Assembly (NCBI RefSeq): GCF_036895565.1
Contig: NZ_CP145904.1
Location: 2,728,001 to 2,792,000 of the forward strand
From: Flavobacterium sp. KS-LB2
GTDB taxonomy: Bacteria; Bacteroidota; Bacteroidia; Flavobacteriales; Flavobacteriaceae
Direction: 5' to 3'
DNA length: 64,000 bases
The notes beneath the pieces were generated by a model. It saw nothing but the letters and a program-made list of their open reading frames with translations. It searched no databases and had not been told where the DNA came from. Below are positions 54,879-64,000 of the stretch, piece by piece; the stretch's first letter is position 1; every line of letters begins with the position of its first letter. The translations under genes and the position numbers were made by a program.

Positions 54879-56101
54879 TAATTATTTACATTTTGAAAAT
54901 CATTCTCAATGATATTATAAACTTGACTCACAGTTTGTTCCCATGAGTAGTGACTAATATATTCCTTACATTTCTGCGATTTAATAACGATTTCCTTTGA
55001 GTTCTTTGAAATGGAATTCAATTTCAATGCCATTTCATTAACAACATTTTGATACGTTTTATTATTTACATCTAATACCCAACCAATATCATTATTATTA
55101 AAATATCCAGGTCCACCCATATTAAAACTCAAAACTGGGAGAACATTGATCATTGCTTCTAACACGACCATCCCACCGCTGTCATGTAAACTAGGAAACA
55201 TAAAAAGATCATTATTTTGATATAATTCTTTTAGTTGTTCTTGTGGCAACCAATTAATCCATATAATATTTTCTGACAAGCCTAAGCGCTTTATTTTTTT
55301 TCTTAAAAAAGGCTCAAACTCTCCTTTGCCAACTAAAGTTAAAGTAAAATTATTATTTTCCGTTTTTAGTAGTGATAAAGCATCAAGTGCCATTTGAATC
55401 CCTTTCCAATAAATAAATTGGCCAACATATAGAATTTTTAAATTTCCGTTTAATGAAGTTTTATTTAAAATTACATTTTCATTAGTAATACCAATTGCAG
55501 GAAAAGAATGAATTTTATTTTTAAATGAATGTGACAAGTACGCAGCCGATTCATTTGTAGTACAAAAAATTTTTCTGGATTGATTAAAAATGATTCTTGA
55601 AATAGGATTCCATTTGACAAAAGCATTCAAACTGTTTCTTAAATTTTCTTTTAATCTGTAACGTACTGGTAGTCCTCGTAGAAGAGTTGCAGAGCAAGAT
55701 TCTCCGCCTCCAAGAGGCCCATAATAGAATGGTACTCCCAAAAAACCTAGAAAACTATATTTGCGTATTGCTACAAATGTTATGTGGTGAATAATATCTG
55801 GTTGTAATAGATAAAGTTTTTTTTTGACATTAAAATATATTCCGATTTGCCATAAAAAATAATAAACATGAACTCCAAACACTTTTTTTAGCCACATCAA
55901 TTTTACCGGAAGATCATAATAAATAAATTGAATATTTAAATCATTTAGAATAACTGATTCTATTATTTGTTTGTTATTCAATCGTGTAATCACTATAGTC
56001 TTGTGCCCTCGTTTTGCTACCTCTAAAGCCCAGTTCCACCCCACCCCAGGTTCTGATCCTCGATTGGGTTCGCATGCGTATGCAGATAATAATACTCTCA
56101 T
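54878..56101 (-). CDS. Family 4 glycosyltransferase
   Basis: 407 residues. LLSAYACEPNRGSEPGVGWN at the N-terminus is typical of WcaI/GT4 members; YVGQFIYWKGIQMALDALSL and FPSLHDSGGMVVLEAMINVL form the donor side. It overlaps the kinase-like gene upstream by 4 bases (56098-56101), so the four genes from 53718 to 58340 are translated in a coupled chain. Confidence 0.88.
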   Translation of the reverse strand: MRVLLSAYACEPNRGSEPGVGWNWALEVAKRGHKTIVITRLNNKQIIESVILNDLNIQFIYYDLPVKLMWLKKVFGVHVYYFLWQIGIYFNVKKKLYLLQPDIIHHITFVAIRKYSFLGFLGVPFYYGPLGGGESCSATLLRGLPVRYRLKENLRNSLNAFVKWNPISRIIFNQSRKIFCTTNESAAYLSHSFKNKIHSFPAIGITNENVILNKTSLNGNLKILYVGQFIYWKGIQMALDALSLLKTENNNFTLTLVGKGEFEPFLRKKIKRLGLSENIIWINWLPQEQLKELYQNNDLFMFPSLHDSGGMVVLEAMINVLPVLSFNMGGPGYFNNNDIGWVLDVNNKTYQNVVNEMALKLNSISKNSKEIVIKSQKCKEYISHYSWEQTVSQVYNIIENDFQNVNN

Positions 56102-57021
56102 AATTGTAAATTAGGAAGGTCTTGATGTAATTGAAGGTATTTTTTAGTCAATTTCGAAACTTTACCCTTTCTTTTTTCATCTTCTAATTTAGCTATTACA
56201 AAACAACTCAAATATTGTTTTATGTCTTCTATATCAAAGTTGTCAAAGAAACGTTGAATCCAAACCATATTATCTTCCAAAATCTGTCTATTTGATATGT
56301 TTGGAGTTAAAAGAAAAGCAGTTTGAAAAACATAGGTAAACAAATCGTATCCAAGAACATATTTTCCTGCTAATTCCCAATCTATTAGTAAAACATTACT
56401 TTCGCCTTGCTGTAATAAATTCCATGGACAGCAATCGCCGTGATTGAAACTTGTAGTAATACTTTCATTTGAATCGACATTTCGTGACGCTATGTTTAAT
56501 AGGTATAAAAAAATAGATTCATTTATAGTGGTTGACTTAATTTTTTGAGCAATAATATAGTCCGTTTCCATAAATTGAACCCCCTCTTTTAAGTAAAAAT
56601 TTTTTACTTTCGGTGCATTGAATTTACCATTTAATTCATTCAAAATGGCATATTCATTGTTAATCAATTCAATACCTCGTTTGGTATTACCTATCTTAAA
56701 GAAAGTTATATCTTTTTTTGAATACTTAATCAAAGTTGTTTTCTGGTCAGGTCCTTCTGTACCTATTTTAATTTGAAATGCTGCATTATTCGAATCTAAA
56801 AGTTTTAAGATTGTCTGAATAGAAGACGGCATAGACTTTTGATCACATGTGAAAAATGATCTAAAAAAATTGGAATTCAATAATAGGTTCCAAAATAATT
56901 TTGTTGAAACAGAAAAAGGAGAATAAAGAAAATCAACGCCCCTGCTTTTTTCCATTAAATTTACTGAAAAAAAATACTCTTTTCTTCCTGGTGGAAAATA
57001 CACAAACTTATTATTTGTCAT
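56098..57021 (-). CDS. Aminoglycoside-phosphotransferase-like kinase of unknown substrate
   Basis: 307 residues. The catalytic loop NHGDCCPWNLLQQGESN has the HGDxxxxN pattern (D near 193, N near 198) and LLIDWELAGKYVLGYD is the metal-binding DxE site. The N-terminal half (VYFPPGRKEYFFSVNLMEKS, FKIGNTKRGIELINNEYAIL) would form the nucleotide lobe, with no clear conserved Lys-Glu pair. In this context it could phosphorylate a sugar or a lipid-linked intermediate; no substrate can be read. Translation is coupled to both neighbours by 4-base overlaps, and the next gene upstream also holds a kinase-type domain. Confidence 0.72.
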   Translation of the reverse strand: MTNNKFVYFPPGRKEYFFSVNLMEKSRGVDFLYSPFSVSTKLFWNLLLNSNFFRSFFTCDQKSMPSSIQTILKLLDSNNAAFQIKIGTEGPDQKTTLIKYSKKDITFFKIGNTKRGIELINNEYAILNELNGKFNAPKVKNFYLKEGVQFMETDYIIAQKIKSTTINESIFLYLLNIASRNVDSNESITTSFNHGDCCPWNLLQQGESNVLLIDWELAGKYVLGYDLFTYVFQTAFLLTPNISNRQILEDNMVWIQRFFDNFDIEDIKQYLSCFVIAKLEDEKRKGKVSKLTKKYLQLHQDLPNLQL

Positions 57022-58340
57022 ACTCTGTAACGTTTATTGTATCGATTAACCAAATAACTGTAAAGTACTTTTTTTACTTCAAAACTTGCAATTTCGGCTC
57101 GTTGCGTATTATCAATAATCGAAAGATGATTCAATTTATATTTCAAATCTAAATAAGCCTGACCTTGTCTTTTCGATTCTTCAAAGCTAACTTCTTGTTT
57201 GCGTTGTTGCAAAATTTCTGCTGGCGCATCAATCACAAAGAAAAGATCTGGTTTCGGAATGATTCTGCCTATAAACTGAGTTAGTAAAAGACTCCCATTA
57301 TGCCTATACCTTCTTGGATCTACTAAAATATCATAGTAATAACGATCAAAAATGACCAACTTGCTACGAACTTTTTGAGGATAAGCAATCAGCCAATACC
57401 CAAAAATATATTTAAAAAGAAAATACATCAATTTAAGATTGGACATCATCCAAGATCTTGGGATTTGATCATGTGGATTTGTCACAGGAGCTTTTCCAGA
57501 AGCTTTATTTTTAGTTGCAAATAAGTGATGGTATTCCGTACCTCTGAATGCTTCAAAGTCCGGTGAATCGTTCATTAAATGATCTATAACAGTAGATTTC
57601 CCTGAGCCATCACAGCCAAGAACTGAAATGATAAGACCTGTGGGCTTAGTAAATCTGTAAACCTTTCGTTTAAACTCAAAAATTTCGGTTATAAAACTTC
57701 TCTGATACTTACTTTGTGATTCTATGCTGAGTGTTTTGAAAAAATCTTTTGAAAATCCAGTAAAATCAGATTTGTCAAAAATTTCAATTAATTTTTGTGA
57801 TGAAGTTTCATGGAACCGTTTATATAATTGTTCAATAATTCGTCCACGATCTTGTAACCATAAATTATGGAGATATTCAAATTGTTCAACATTAATGTTT
57901 TGTTTTTCAATTTTCTTAATAAGATAATAAATAAATGCAACATCATTGGAACATACCCAAAACTCAACACCATTTTTACCAACTAATTGTCTGGAGTTAA
58001 GCAGCTCTATATCAGTAAGAATAATTCGACCTTGCCTCATGTAATTAGCACAAAAATCCAAAGCCAACATACTAAAATTTCCATTGGTATTATTAACAGT
58101 AGATGCGACAAAGTATTTTCCCTCACTTTCATGTTGCAGTAAATTACATATTTCAATCTCATAAGCAATAGAAAATCGGCTTACAATTGAATTCACCTCT
58201 TTAAATTTTTCAGAATCAATAACTATATCTATGTCGCCCCCTATTTTAGAAGGATACTCATTAGTATTCCCCAGGATACAATAATTAATTTCTTCAATTT
58301 TAAGAAAATTTATTAGTTTGATAAAAATCTCATTTTTCAA
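57018..58340 (-). CDS. Nucleotidyltransferase-like plus thymidylate-kinase-like fusion protein
   Basis: 440 residues in two parts. The N-terminal part (1-130) has EINYCILGNTNEYPSKIGGD and GDIDIVIDS (34-42), which resembles the nucleotidyltransferase G-x-x-x-D-x-D site in minimal form. The C-terminal part (about 230-440) has a perfect P-loop GCDGSGKST (241-249), then VIFDRYYYDILVDPRRYR (DR motif), DLFFVIDAPAEILQQRKQEV and a lid-like ESKRQGQAYLDLK, as in thymidylate kinases. The role is unknown; with the APH-like neighbour it may modify the glycan or its carrier by phosphorylation. This fusion type occurs in other Bacteroidota polysaccharide loci by my recollection. Confidence 0.72.
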   Translation of the reverse strand: MKNEIFIKLINFLKIEEINYCILGNTNEYPSKIGGDIDIVIDSEKFKEVNSIVSRFSIAYEIEICNLLQHESEGKYFVASTVNNTNGNFSMLALDFCANYMRQGRIILTDIELLNSRQLVGKNGVEFWVCSNDVAFIYYLIKKIEKQNINVEQFEYLHNLWLQDRGRIIEQLYKRFHETSSQKLIEIFDKSDFTGFSKDFFKTLSIESQSKYQRSFITEIFEFKRKVYRFTKPTGLIISVLGCDGSGKSTVIDHLMNDSPDFEAFRGTEYHHLFATKNKASGKAPVTNPHDQIPRSWMMSNLKLMYFLFKYIFGYWLIAYPQKVRSKLVIFDRYYYDILVDPRRYRHNGSLLLTQFIGRIIPKPDLFFVIDAPAEILQQRKQEVSFEESKRQGQAYLDLKYKLNHLSIIDNTQRAEIASFEVKKVLYSYLVNRYNKRYRV

Positions 58341-58859
58341 TTATTCTCTTTTTTTAATTAATTTAGCAGGAACACCTCCAATTACACTATTCTCCGGAAA
58401 TGATTTCGTAACTACTGCTCCAGATCCGATTACAGAATTACTTCCAACGGAAACCCCTGGTAAAATAATTACACGAGTTCCAATCCATACATTATTTCCA
58501 ATAAAAATAGGGTTCTCAATAGATGGATTGCTAGGGTCAACCATCGGTTTTGTCATATCAGAAATATCATGTGTAACAGCCATAATCACAACATCCGGCC
58601 CCATCATAATATGAGAACCAAGGGTTACGGGCCCCGATATTCTTGAATTCTGGCCTATTTGTGAATAATCACCAACTTTCAATTTTGAGCCATTACCAAA
58701 ATAACATTTATTCTTAACAATCACATTTTTACCACATTCTAAAATAATTCTTTTTACTAAAAAGTAACGGAGTTTATAGAATAGTTTGTATCCAGGAAAT
58801 GGTTGCATCGGCAAATACTTAGCAAACATGTAATAAAGTAAGAGGTATATTTTTTTCAT
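58341..58859 (-). CDS. Hexapeptide-repeat O-acyltransferase (WcaF-like)
   Basis: 172 residues. Left-handed beta-helix repeats from about 45: [60 protein letters not shown] (loop with a likely catalytic His), [40 protein letters not shown]. It would acetylate a sugar of the repeat unit. It is adjacent to the fusion kinase (no gap) and overlaps the GT2 upstream by 1 base. Confidence 0.92.
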   Translation of the reverse strand: MKKIYLLLYYMFAKYLPMQPFPGYKLFYKLRYFLVKRIILECGKNVIVKNKCYFGNGSKLKVGDYSQIGQNSRISGPVTLGSHIMMGPDVVIMAVTHDISDMTKPMVDPSNPSIENPIFIGNNVWIGTRVIILPGVSVGSNSVIGSGAVVTKSFPENSVIGGVPAKLIKKRE

Positions 58860-59611
58860 TACAATGACTTAAAAATAGTTACGCGCAAAAATCTCAATGA
58901 CGCTGAGAATGAATTTTGAAAAATGTTTAACCCTGCAAATCTCCTTGCCTTAAAGCCTTCATCTAAAGCCGATAAAATACTCATGTTTCCACTTATTCCA
59001 TCCAGTCTATAGTTAACATACGCTTCAGGTAGATATATAAAATTATTAGGTTCTCTTAAATATTGTTTTAAAACAAACTCGTAATCAGATAATGCACGAA
59101 GATTTATGTTATATAATTCATTTTTATAAACTTCTTTATGGACAAACATAGAAGGGTGGTTATAAGTCATTCCATAGTAAATAAATTTAAAACTTGAGGG
59201 ATGAAACCTTTTGACTATTCTAGTACCATCTTCAAGAATATCAAATCGATCACCATGGAAAATACGTTTGCTTGGATTTTCAATATAGGATTTAACTATC
59301 AATTCAACAGCATTTGGTTCATACCAATCATCGCTATTAATCATACCAATTAACTCTCCCTTGGCATATGAAATTCCTTTATTCATAGCATCATAAAGAC
59401 CTTTATCTGGCTCACTAATCCAAAAAGATATCTCCTTTTCATATTTTTGTATAATATCAATTGTTCCGTCTGTTGAACCTCCATCAATAATAATATACTC
59501 AATATTCGTATGTGATTGATTAATTACACTTTGAATAGTTTGTTCAAGTGTCTTTGAACCATTGTAAACGACGGTAACTATACTTATTAGAGGTGATTGA
59601 TTAGAGTTCAT
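58859..59611 (-). CDS. Family 2 glycosyltransferase (WcaA-like)
   Basis: 250 residues. [60 protein letters not shown] and [20 protein letters not shown] (DD site near 95) are textbook GT2. It ends at the acyltransferase. A 161-base gap with no feature separates it from the next GT2 upstream. Confidence 0.92.
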   Translation of the reverse strand: MNSNQSPLISIVTVVYNGSKTLEQTIQSVINQSHTNIEYIIIDGGSTDGTIDIIQKYEKEISFWISEPDKGLYDAMNKGISYAKGELIGMINSDDWYEPNAVELIVKSYIENPSKRIFHGDRFDILEDGTRIVKRFHPSSFKFIYYGMTYNHPSMFVHKEVYKNELYNINLRALSDYEFVLKQYLREPNNFIYLPEAYVNYRLDGISGNMSILSALDEGFKARRFAGLNIFQNSFSASLRFLRVTIFKSL

Positions 59612-59772
59612 ATGTATTTCAGCAGATTTTAATTTTTTACTGCATTAGGATTAATTTAATCTTATAAATTTCGCACGGTTTCAACTCTATATCTGGCTAT
59701 CCAATATTGGCTTGAAAATGACTGATGCAGATTAAAGCATATATTATAAACCAATTAAAACTACTTTATATT

Positions 59773-60735
59773 TTACGCACGAACTTTTTCAATTTTTTGT
59801 CTGATAATATTAAAGAAATAGGGAGAAATACTGCAAGTAAAAAAAATAAATCTACGTTTGAGAGTTACATTTTTTGAAAAAAGCAAATACAAAGCCTCTT
59901 TTTTAATCTCTTTCTTGATTTTTGTATAAAACAATTTGAATTCCAAATCATTTTTTAGATCTAAAGAAGTAAGCAATACTTTGAACGAATAAATCCTGCA
60001 AGTTAACTTTAAATCATTTACCACTTTTTCTTTCCAAAAAACTGTCAACAATCTATAAACCTTATACATGTCTTCAGAATTTTTTAATTTCCATGAGGAC
60101 ATTATAGAGTTTGCATTACCTTGGTAATAAAAGTATAAAGGTCTTTTAAGTAAATATACTTGTTTAGCATAGTAAACTAATTTCAAATTAAATTCAGCGT
60201 CTTCATGTAAAATACCAGGATAAAATTTCAATTGAAATCTGACTAAGAGATCTCTTTTTATAATAAAACGTTGACTTGCCCCAACAGAATAATTTGATAT
60301 ATAATCCTTTGAACACAAAAGCAAATCCTTATTGATTTCTCTTTCAAAGCGGTTATTAACAGGATTGTCATATGTATAATATAAATTGGTGGCAATTAGA
60401 TTGTATTGTTTATTAAGATACCCAAATAAACATTTTATACTATCTTCACATATCCAATCATCGCTATCTATAAACCACACATATTTACCCTCCGTTGCTG
60501 CTAATCCATTATTTCTTGCAATACTTAACCCTTGGTTTTCCTGATTGATTATCTTCATGTTTTTATGAAGATTTAAATACTCATGAACAACTTCCATACT
60601 CTTGTCTGGAGTTCCGTCATTTACTATAATAACTTCAAAACTTTCATAAGGAATATTTTGATTGTAAATACTATCTAAGCAACGTCTAATGTATTTTTCA
60701 ACATTATAGACGGGTATTATAATTGAGAGCTCCAT
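59773..60735 (-). CDS. Family 2 glycosyltransferase
   Basis: 320 residues. LSIIIPVYNVEKYIRRCLDS, VIIVNDGTPDKSMEVVHEYL, QENQGLSIARNNGLAATEGK and YVWFIDSDDWICEDSIKCLF with the DxD site. Its start lies 32 bases inside the polymerase gene upstream, so the two are coupled. The donor is unknown. Confidence 0.9.
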   Translation of the reverse strand: MELSIIIPVYNVEKYIRRCLDSIYNQNIPYESFEVIIVNDGTPDKSMEVVHEYLNLHKNMKIINQENQGLSIARNNGLAATEGKYVWFIDSDDWICEDSIKCLFGYLNKQYNLIATNLYYTYDNPVNNRFEREINKDLLLCSKDYISNYSVGASQRFIIKRDLLVRFQLKFYPGILHEDAEFNLKLVYYAKQVYLLKRPLYFYYQGNANSIMSSWKLKNSEDMYKVYRLLTVFWKEKVVNDLKLTCRIYSFKVLLTSLDLKNDLEFKLFYTKIKKEIKKEALYLLFSKNVTLKRRFIFFTCSISPYFFNIIRQKIEKVRA

Positions 60736-61936
60736 AACTATTTTTAACTAATTTCTTTTTATTTCCTTTATATAAAATATACATTGTCAATGCAATAACA
60801 ATCATATTACCTCCAATAAAAGCAGTTGGATAAAAAATAGTAGACAAGATTAAATAAACATACCAACTTTGTATATAATAAAATCTGGAATCACATTTTT
60901 TCTTAAACCCCTCTTTTGCTAGAAAATAAAATATACTAATTGAGAATGGAAATCCAACAATTATAGCTAAACCAATAAAGCCCAAATCAACCCAATTAAT
61001 AGGAAATGCATTTGTTGAAGCGTCAGCATTAAGGTTCATTTTACGACCGTACTCCGAATCACCCGGAAGTCCACTCCCAAGTATAAACTCAGTACTATTT
61101 TTTGAATGAGAATTAACAAAATAATCTAATTGTAAAAATCTAACATAATCCTCTTTCGAATTTTGATCTTCAATACTTCTATTAATAGAATAATTAATGA
61201 CATTGTTAACTTGTGGTATATTCAACATTAAAATACCGAATAATAAGAATACTACGAAGGCTGCAACATTTTTACTACTAATCTTCAAATATCCTTTTTT
61301 ATATAGAAGAAACAAAAAAGCAAGTACAATTGCTATAATTATACTCCTTGAACCCTGTAATAAAAAATACAAAGAAAGTATTATTGTCAAGAATAAGAAC
61401 TTAAGGTTTTTTCTTTCATGAAATTTATTAAATGCAAATAATAAGCCTAGAGATAAAAATCCTTGTCCATAAAAAGTCCATCTAACTACCTCTGTTGAAA
61501 TAGTACTTACACCAATATCTGAATTGAATATTTTAATAGGATATAAAAAATATTGAGCAATGAATAGTATAAACAATGCTACTGAAAATAAAACAATTAA
61601 CTTTTCAACTGATTTAATTGACGCATCATAAGCTACTAGAAAATAATAAAAAAAAATTTGAGCTAAAAACAATGAAGTCTTTAAAGAAACTAATATGTCT
61701 TGATTTCTAAAATAAGATGACGACATAAAATTAACCAATAAAGAACATCCAATAATAATAAAAAAAGAACCAAATTTAGTTTGTTTACGAAGGCTAAGTA
61801 TAATACCAATGAATATCATTACCCATTGTACAAATTTCAACAGGTTCTCAATTATTGATAATGGAATTATTGATAAATTAAAGAAATTCAGCTGTATTAA
61901 TAAAACCAATATCAATAAAATAATTCTACTATTCAT
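60704..61936 (-). CDS. O-antigen polymerase/ligase-type membrane protein (second Wzy)
   Basis: 410 residues with about ten helices (IILLILVLLIQLNFFNLSII, FIIIGCSLLVNFMSS, LFLAQIFFYYFLVAYDASIK, and NVAAFVVFLLFGILMLNIPQ). A large periplasmic loop follows (INRSIEDQNSKEDYVRFLQL) and GSRSIIIAIVLAFL, the Wzy/WaaL-type GSR motif. It joins or ligates repeat units. It is distinct from the EpsG-like polymerase at 36921 and sits next to the flippase at the right edge. It overlaps both neighbours. Confidence 0.85.
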   Translation of the reverse strand: MNSRIILLILVLLIQLNFFNLSIIPLSIIENLLKFVQWVMIFIGIILSLRKQTKFGSFFIIIGCSLLVNFMSSSYFRNQDILVSLKTSLFLAQIFFYYFLVAYDASIKSVEKLIVLFSVALFILFIAQYFLYPIKIFNSDIGVSTISTEVVRWTFYGQGFLSLGLLFAFNKFHERKNLKFLFLTIILSLYFLLQGSRSIIIAIVLAFLFLLYKKGYLKISSKNVAAFVVFLLFGILMLNIPQVNNVINYSINRSIEDQNSKEDYVRFLQLDYFVNSHSKNSTEFILGSGLPGDSEYGRKMNLNADASTNAFPINWVDLGFIGLAIIVGFPFSISIFYFLAKEGFKKKCDSRFYYIQSWYVYLILSTIFYPTAFIGGNMIVIALTMYILYKGNKKKLVKNSYGALNYNTRL

Positions 61937-63213
61937 TTCTTAAAAAATTTACCAATAATTTTTTTTTTAAAATTCCAAATTAATTCTATCGGAGGAACCA
62001 TTTCCATAAAAGGGAATATTGCTTTACTTCTTCTTAATTTTTCTTTCAGCTGCTTTAAATGAAAATTATTTTTTAGGTCTGAATTTATATCTAAATTCTC
62101 TTTATGGTTAGTCAACTCAAATTCCCATTTATTTATAATATTTTCAAATGAAAAATTATTGTTTATAAATTTATATATATCAAAATATTCATTATTCCCT
62201 TTTTCTCTCTTAAGAGATTTAATTATGAAACTTGCTAATTCTCGTTCATCATGATACAGAAAATTAGAAGGATGTACAGTATCAATATAACCCGGGCATT
62301 TAATTGTAACGATCTGACAACCCATAAGTTGCATCTCTACAGCACCTATACCAAATGTTTCTGTGTTTCCTGAGGGATTTGGAACACCAACTTTACAATC
62401 TCTTAGGATGTCAATTTTCTCAATTCCCATTGTTCCTAAGAAGTGTACTGATGGTAATATATTTTTATTTTTATCAGTGACAAAATCAATAAATTTATTC
62501 TCGTAGCTTTCTTCAGCTATTCCATACTTACCCAACTTACTAGACCTATCGTATAATTTACCATTTCCGATAACATAAAGTTGTGCATCTGGAATTTCGC
62601 TTAAAATTTCTTTCCAAGCTTTAGCTAGCAAATGAAACCCTTTTACTCTAACTAAACTACCTAAATATACAACCTTATTTTTTCTCTCTTCGTTTGGATT
62701 AAATTTGTCCAAATAAAATTTCGCTTCCTTTACTGGTACTCCGTTATAAATACATATTGACTTATAAATAGATTTATGATCCCGATATAAATCGAGGGAT
62801 TCTTTACTAACATGCACTAATCTTACAACATTCTTTTTTGAAGCAAAATATTTCAAATCTTTATAAGTCACAAAATTATGAGCCCAAATAAAGTATTTAA
62901 GACTGTTATTTGATTTGTCAATAATGTCTTTTACATGATGTTTATAATCAACAACTAATATCTCAACATTGTCTTCTGAACAATTATTTACGCAGTTTTC
63001 TAAATCCTTAACAACTCTATAATATATATCAGGAAAAAAGCCTTCTTCTTCAACATATAAAATAACATCAATATCATTATCACGCAAAGAAAGTAAACAC
63101 GAGATACACAAGATTTCATATTCAGATCCACCAATTCCAGGATTTGCTTCTAATACAGTTGATGTATCTATATCAGAGAAACCTTTGTTTCTTAAAAAAA
63201 AACCAACAGTCAT
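61933..63213 (-). CDS. Family 4 glycosyltransferase
   Basis: 426 residues. FLRNKGFSDIDTSTVLEANP with NPGIGGSEYEILCISCLL for the acceptor side, VVYLGSLVRVKGFHLLAKAW for the donor side, and NPSGNTETFGIGAVEMQLMG as the E-containing site. The N-terminal SEYEI pattern marks GT4. It starts 8 bases after the flippase gene and its stop overlaps the polymerase start by 4 bases. Confidence 0.85.
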   Translation of the reverse strand: MTVGFFLRNKGFSDIDTSTVLEANPGIGGSEYEILCISCLLSLRDNDIDVILYVEEEGFFPDIYYRVVKDLENCVNNCSEDNVEILVVDYKHHVKDIIDKSNNSLKYFIWAHNFVTYKDLKYFASKKNVVRLVHVSKESLDLYRDHKSIYKSICIYNGVPVKEAKFYLDKFNPNEERKNKVVYLGSLVRVKGFHLLAKAWKEILSEIPDAQLYVIGNGKLYDRSSKLGKYGIAEESYENKFIDFVTDKNKNILPSVHFLGTMGIEKIDILRDCKVGVPNPSGNTETFGIGAVEMQLMGCQIVTIKCPGYIDTVHPSNFLYHDERELASFIIKSLKREKGNNEYFDIYKFINNNFSFENIINKWEFELTNHKENLDINSDLKNNFHLKQLKEKLRRSKAIFPFMEMVPPIELIWNFKKKIIGKFFKK

Positions 63214-63221
63214 AATCTATT

Positions 63222-64000
63222 TTATTTTATAAACCTCTTCAAATCTATTATCGTAGTTTTCACAAATTTTTTCTCTGAAAAATCTAATCCAACAAAATAA
63301 ATTACAATTATTGATGATATAACAGAAACACCACTAACAACGAAAAATGAATATAAATGATCACTTAATGTAAACTTAAGATATAATGGTAAAGGAATAG
63401 ATAAAGCAATTACAAATAAACATTTAAATATTACTTTAAACACATACTCTCTTATGGAAAGATCGATTAATTTTCTAATAATTATTAGTCTCGCTATATA
63501 TGCAATTATTTCAAAGAAAATATGAACTATAAAAACTGTATAAGGTTCTCCTCCTAATTTTAGGATTAAATAAGATGAAGGTAATATTAATAAAAAAATA
63601 CTGGAAACAATTATTTCAAACATTTTAACTTTTCCAGTAGCCATTGCAGAAATAATTATCGGATTAGAAATTGCGTCAAATATTGATGTAATAAGTATTA
63701 ATCTTAAAAAAACAACTGTATATAAAGGCACATCTTTTAACCAGATATCTAAAATAATGTTAGTTTCTAAAAACACAGGAACACAAAGTACATATAATAG
63801 AAAGAAAGTAAACTTAGAACTTCTAAATATTAAACTATACATGTATTGAAAATTTTTAGAAGCATATGATTTAGTTATTTGTGGATTAATTGCCATCTGA
63901 AAATTCACGGTAAACTGACTAATAACACCTTGTACCATTGTTGCAATACCCCTAGCGGCATTTACAACCGGACCGAAGAAAATATTTAACAATATATTAA
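63222..64000 (-). CDS. Oligosaccharide flippase (Wzx), N-terminal part outside the window
   Basis: The minus-strand frame is open to base 64000; the visible C-terminal part has about 258 residues. NILLNIFFGPVVNAARGIAT, then MVQGVISQFTVNFQMAINPQ and many helices (FFLLYVLCVPVFLETNIILD, VVFLRLILITSIFDAISNPI) fit Wzx exporters, where the GPVVNAARGIA segment is a mid-protein hallmark. The start at TTG 63992 is only the first usable codon in view; the true start lies further upstream. It is a second flippase beside the one at 39997. Confidence 0.9.
   Translation of the reverse strand, partial: NILLNIFFGPVVNAARGIATMVQGVISQFTVNFQMAINPQITKSYASKNFQYMYSLIFRSSKFTFFLLYVLCVPVFLETNIILDIWLKDVPLYTVVFLRLILITSIFDAISNPIIISAMATGKVKMFEIIVSSIFLLILPSSYLILKLGGEPYTVFIVHIFFEIIAYIARLIIIRKLIDLSIREYVFKVIFKCLFVIALSIPLPLYLKFTLSDHLYSFFVVSGVSVISSIIVIYFVGLDFSEKKFVKTTIIDLKRFIK

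Overview
The window looks like a Flavobacterium-type chromosome (phylum Bacteroidota). The DNA is AT-rich and genes lack strong Shine-Dalgarno sites. The few recognisable promoters fit the Bacteroidota TTTG / TAnnTTTG pattern. The protein families (SusC, RteC, TPR-AraC regulators, S23 four-helix-bundle proteins) are typical of the phylum. This placement rests on recognised families, not on a database search.

Region 1 (1-2174) is the 5' part of a SusC/RagA outer-membrane receptor gene on the minus strand, cut by the left edge.

Region 2 (about 2.2-17 kb) is an accessory, repeat-rich island. It holds a structured RNA candidate, a small XRE regulator and two large arrays of a hairpin-bearing repeat (about 3.6-4.6 kb and 6.8-8.1 kb). 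Between the arrays lie a three-gene module (HigB-like toxin candidate, HigA-type antitoxin, SecB-like chaperone), a 3' fragment of a tRNA-Arg gene and a YqaE/Pmp3 membrane peptide. A second toxin-antitoxin-like pair follows (winged-helix regulator plus AbiEii-type nucleotidyltransferase) with palindromic operators. Then come an RteC gene, a lipoprotein, a TPR-AraC regulator, more repeats, an HTH protein carrying a 17-asparagine tract coded by a pure AAT microsatellite, and a conserved unknown protein.

Region 3 (17.4-21.7 kb) holds a two-component system (TPR histidine kinase plus response regulator) and two lipoproteins.

Region 4 (22.2-64 kb) is a large surface-polysaccharide locus. A CpsB/YwqE-type phosphatase on the plus strand converges on a long run of minus-strand genes. 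Precursor genes cover dTDP-L-rhamnose (rfbA, B, C, D), a bacillosamine-type amino sugar (PglF-, PglE-, PglD- and PglC-like proteins) and a UDP-HexNAc uronic acid (TviB/TviC-like pair). AsnB may amidate the uronic acid. Assembly and export genes are one complete flippase plus an EpsG-like polymerase, a second polymerase plus a second flippase at the right edge, three polyprenyl-phosphate sugar transferases, a WecG/TagA transferase, eight other glycosyltransferases, two export proteins, a Wzz protein and a Wzc-type tyrosine kinase. Two kinase-like proteins of unknown role sit inside the cluster. The duplicated polymerase, flippase and initiating-transferase functions suggest two glycan systems, or two fused loci, side by side.

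The points most worth a second look are the repeat arrays (one fixed edge with a variable poly-C run, one ragged edge), the toxin-antitoxin-chaperone module between them, period-7 degenerate tandem repeats that repeatedly start at stop codons in the polysaccharide locus, the poly-Asn microsatellite fusion, and the structured RNA candidate near 2.8-2.94 kb.
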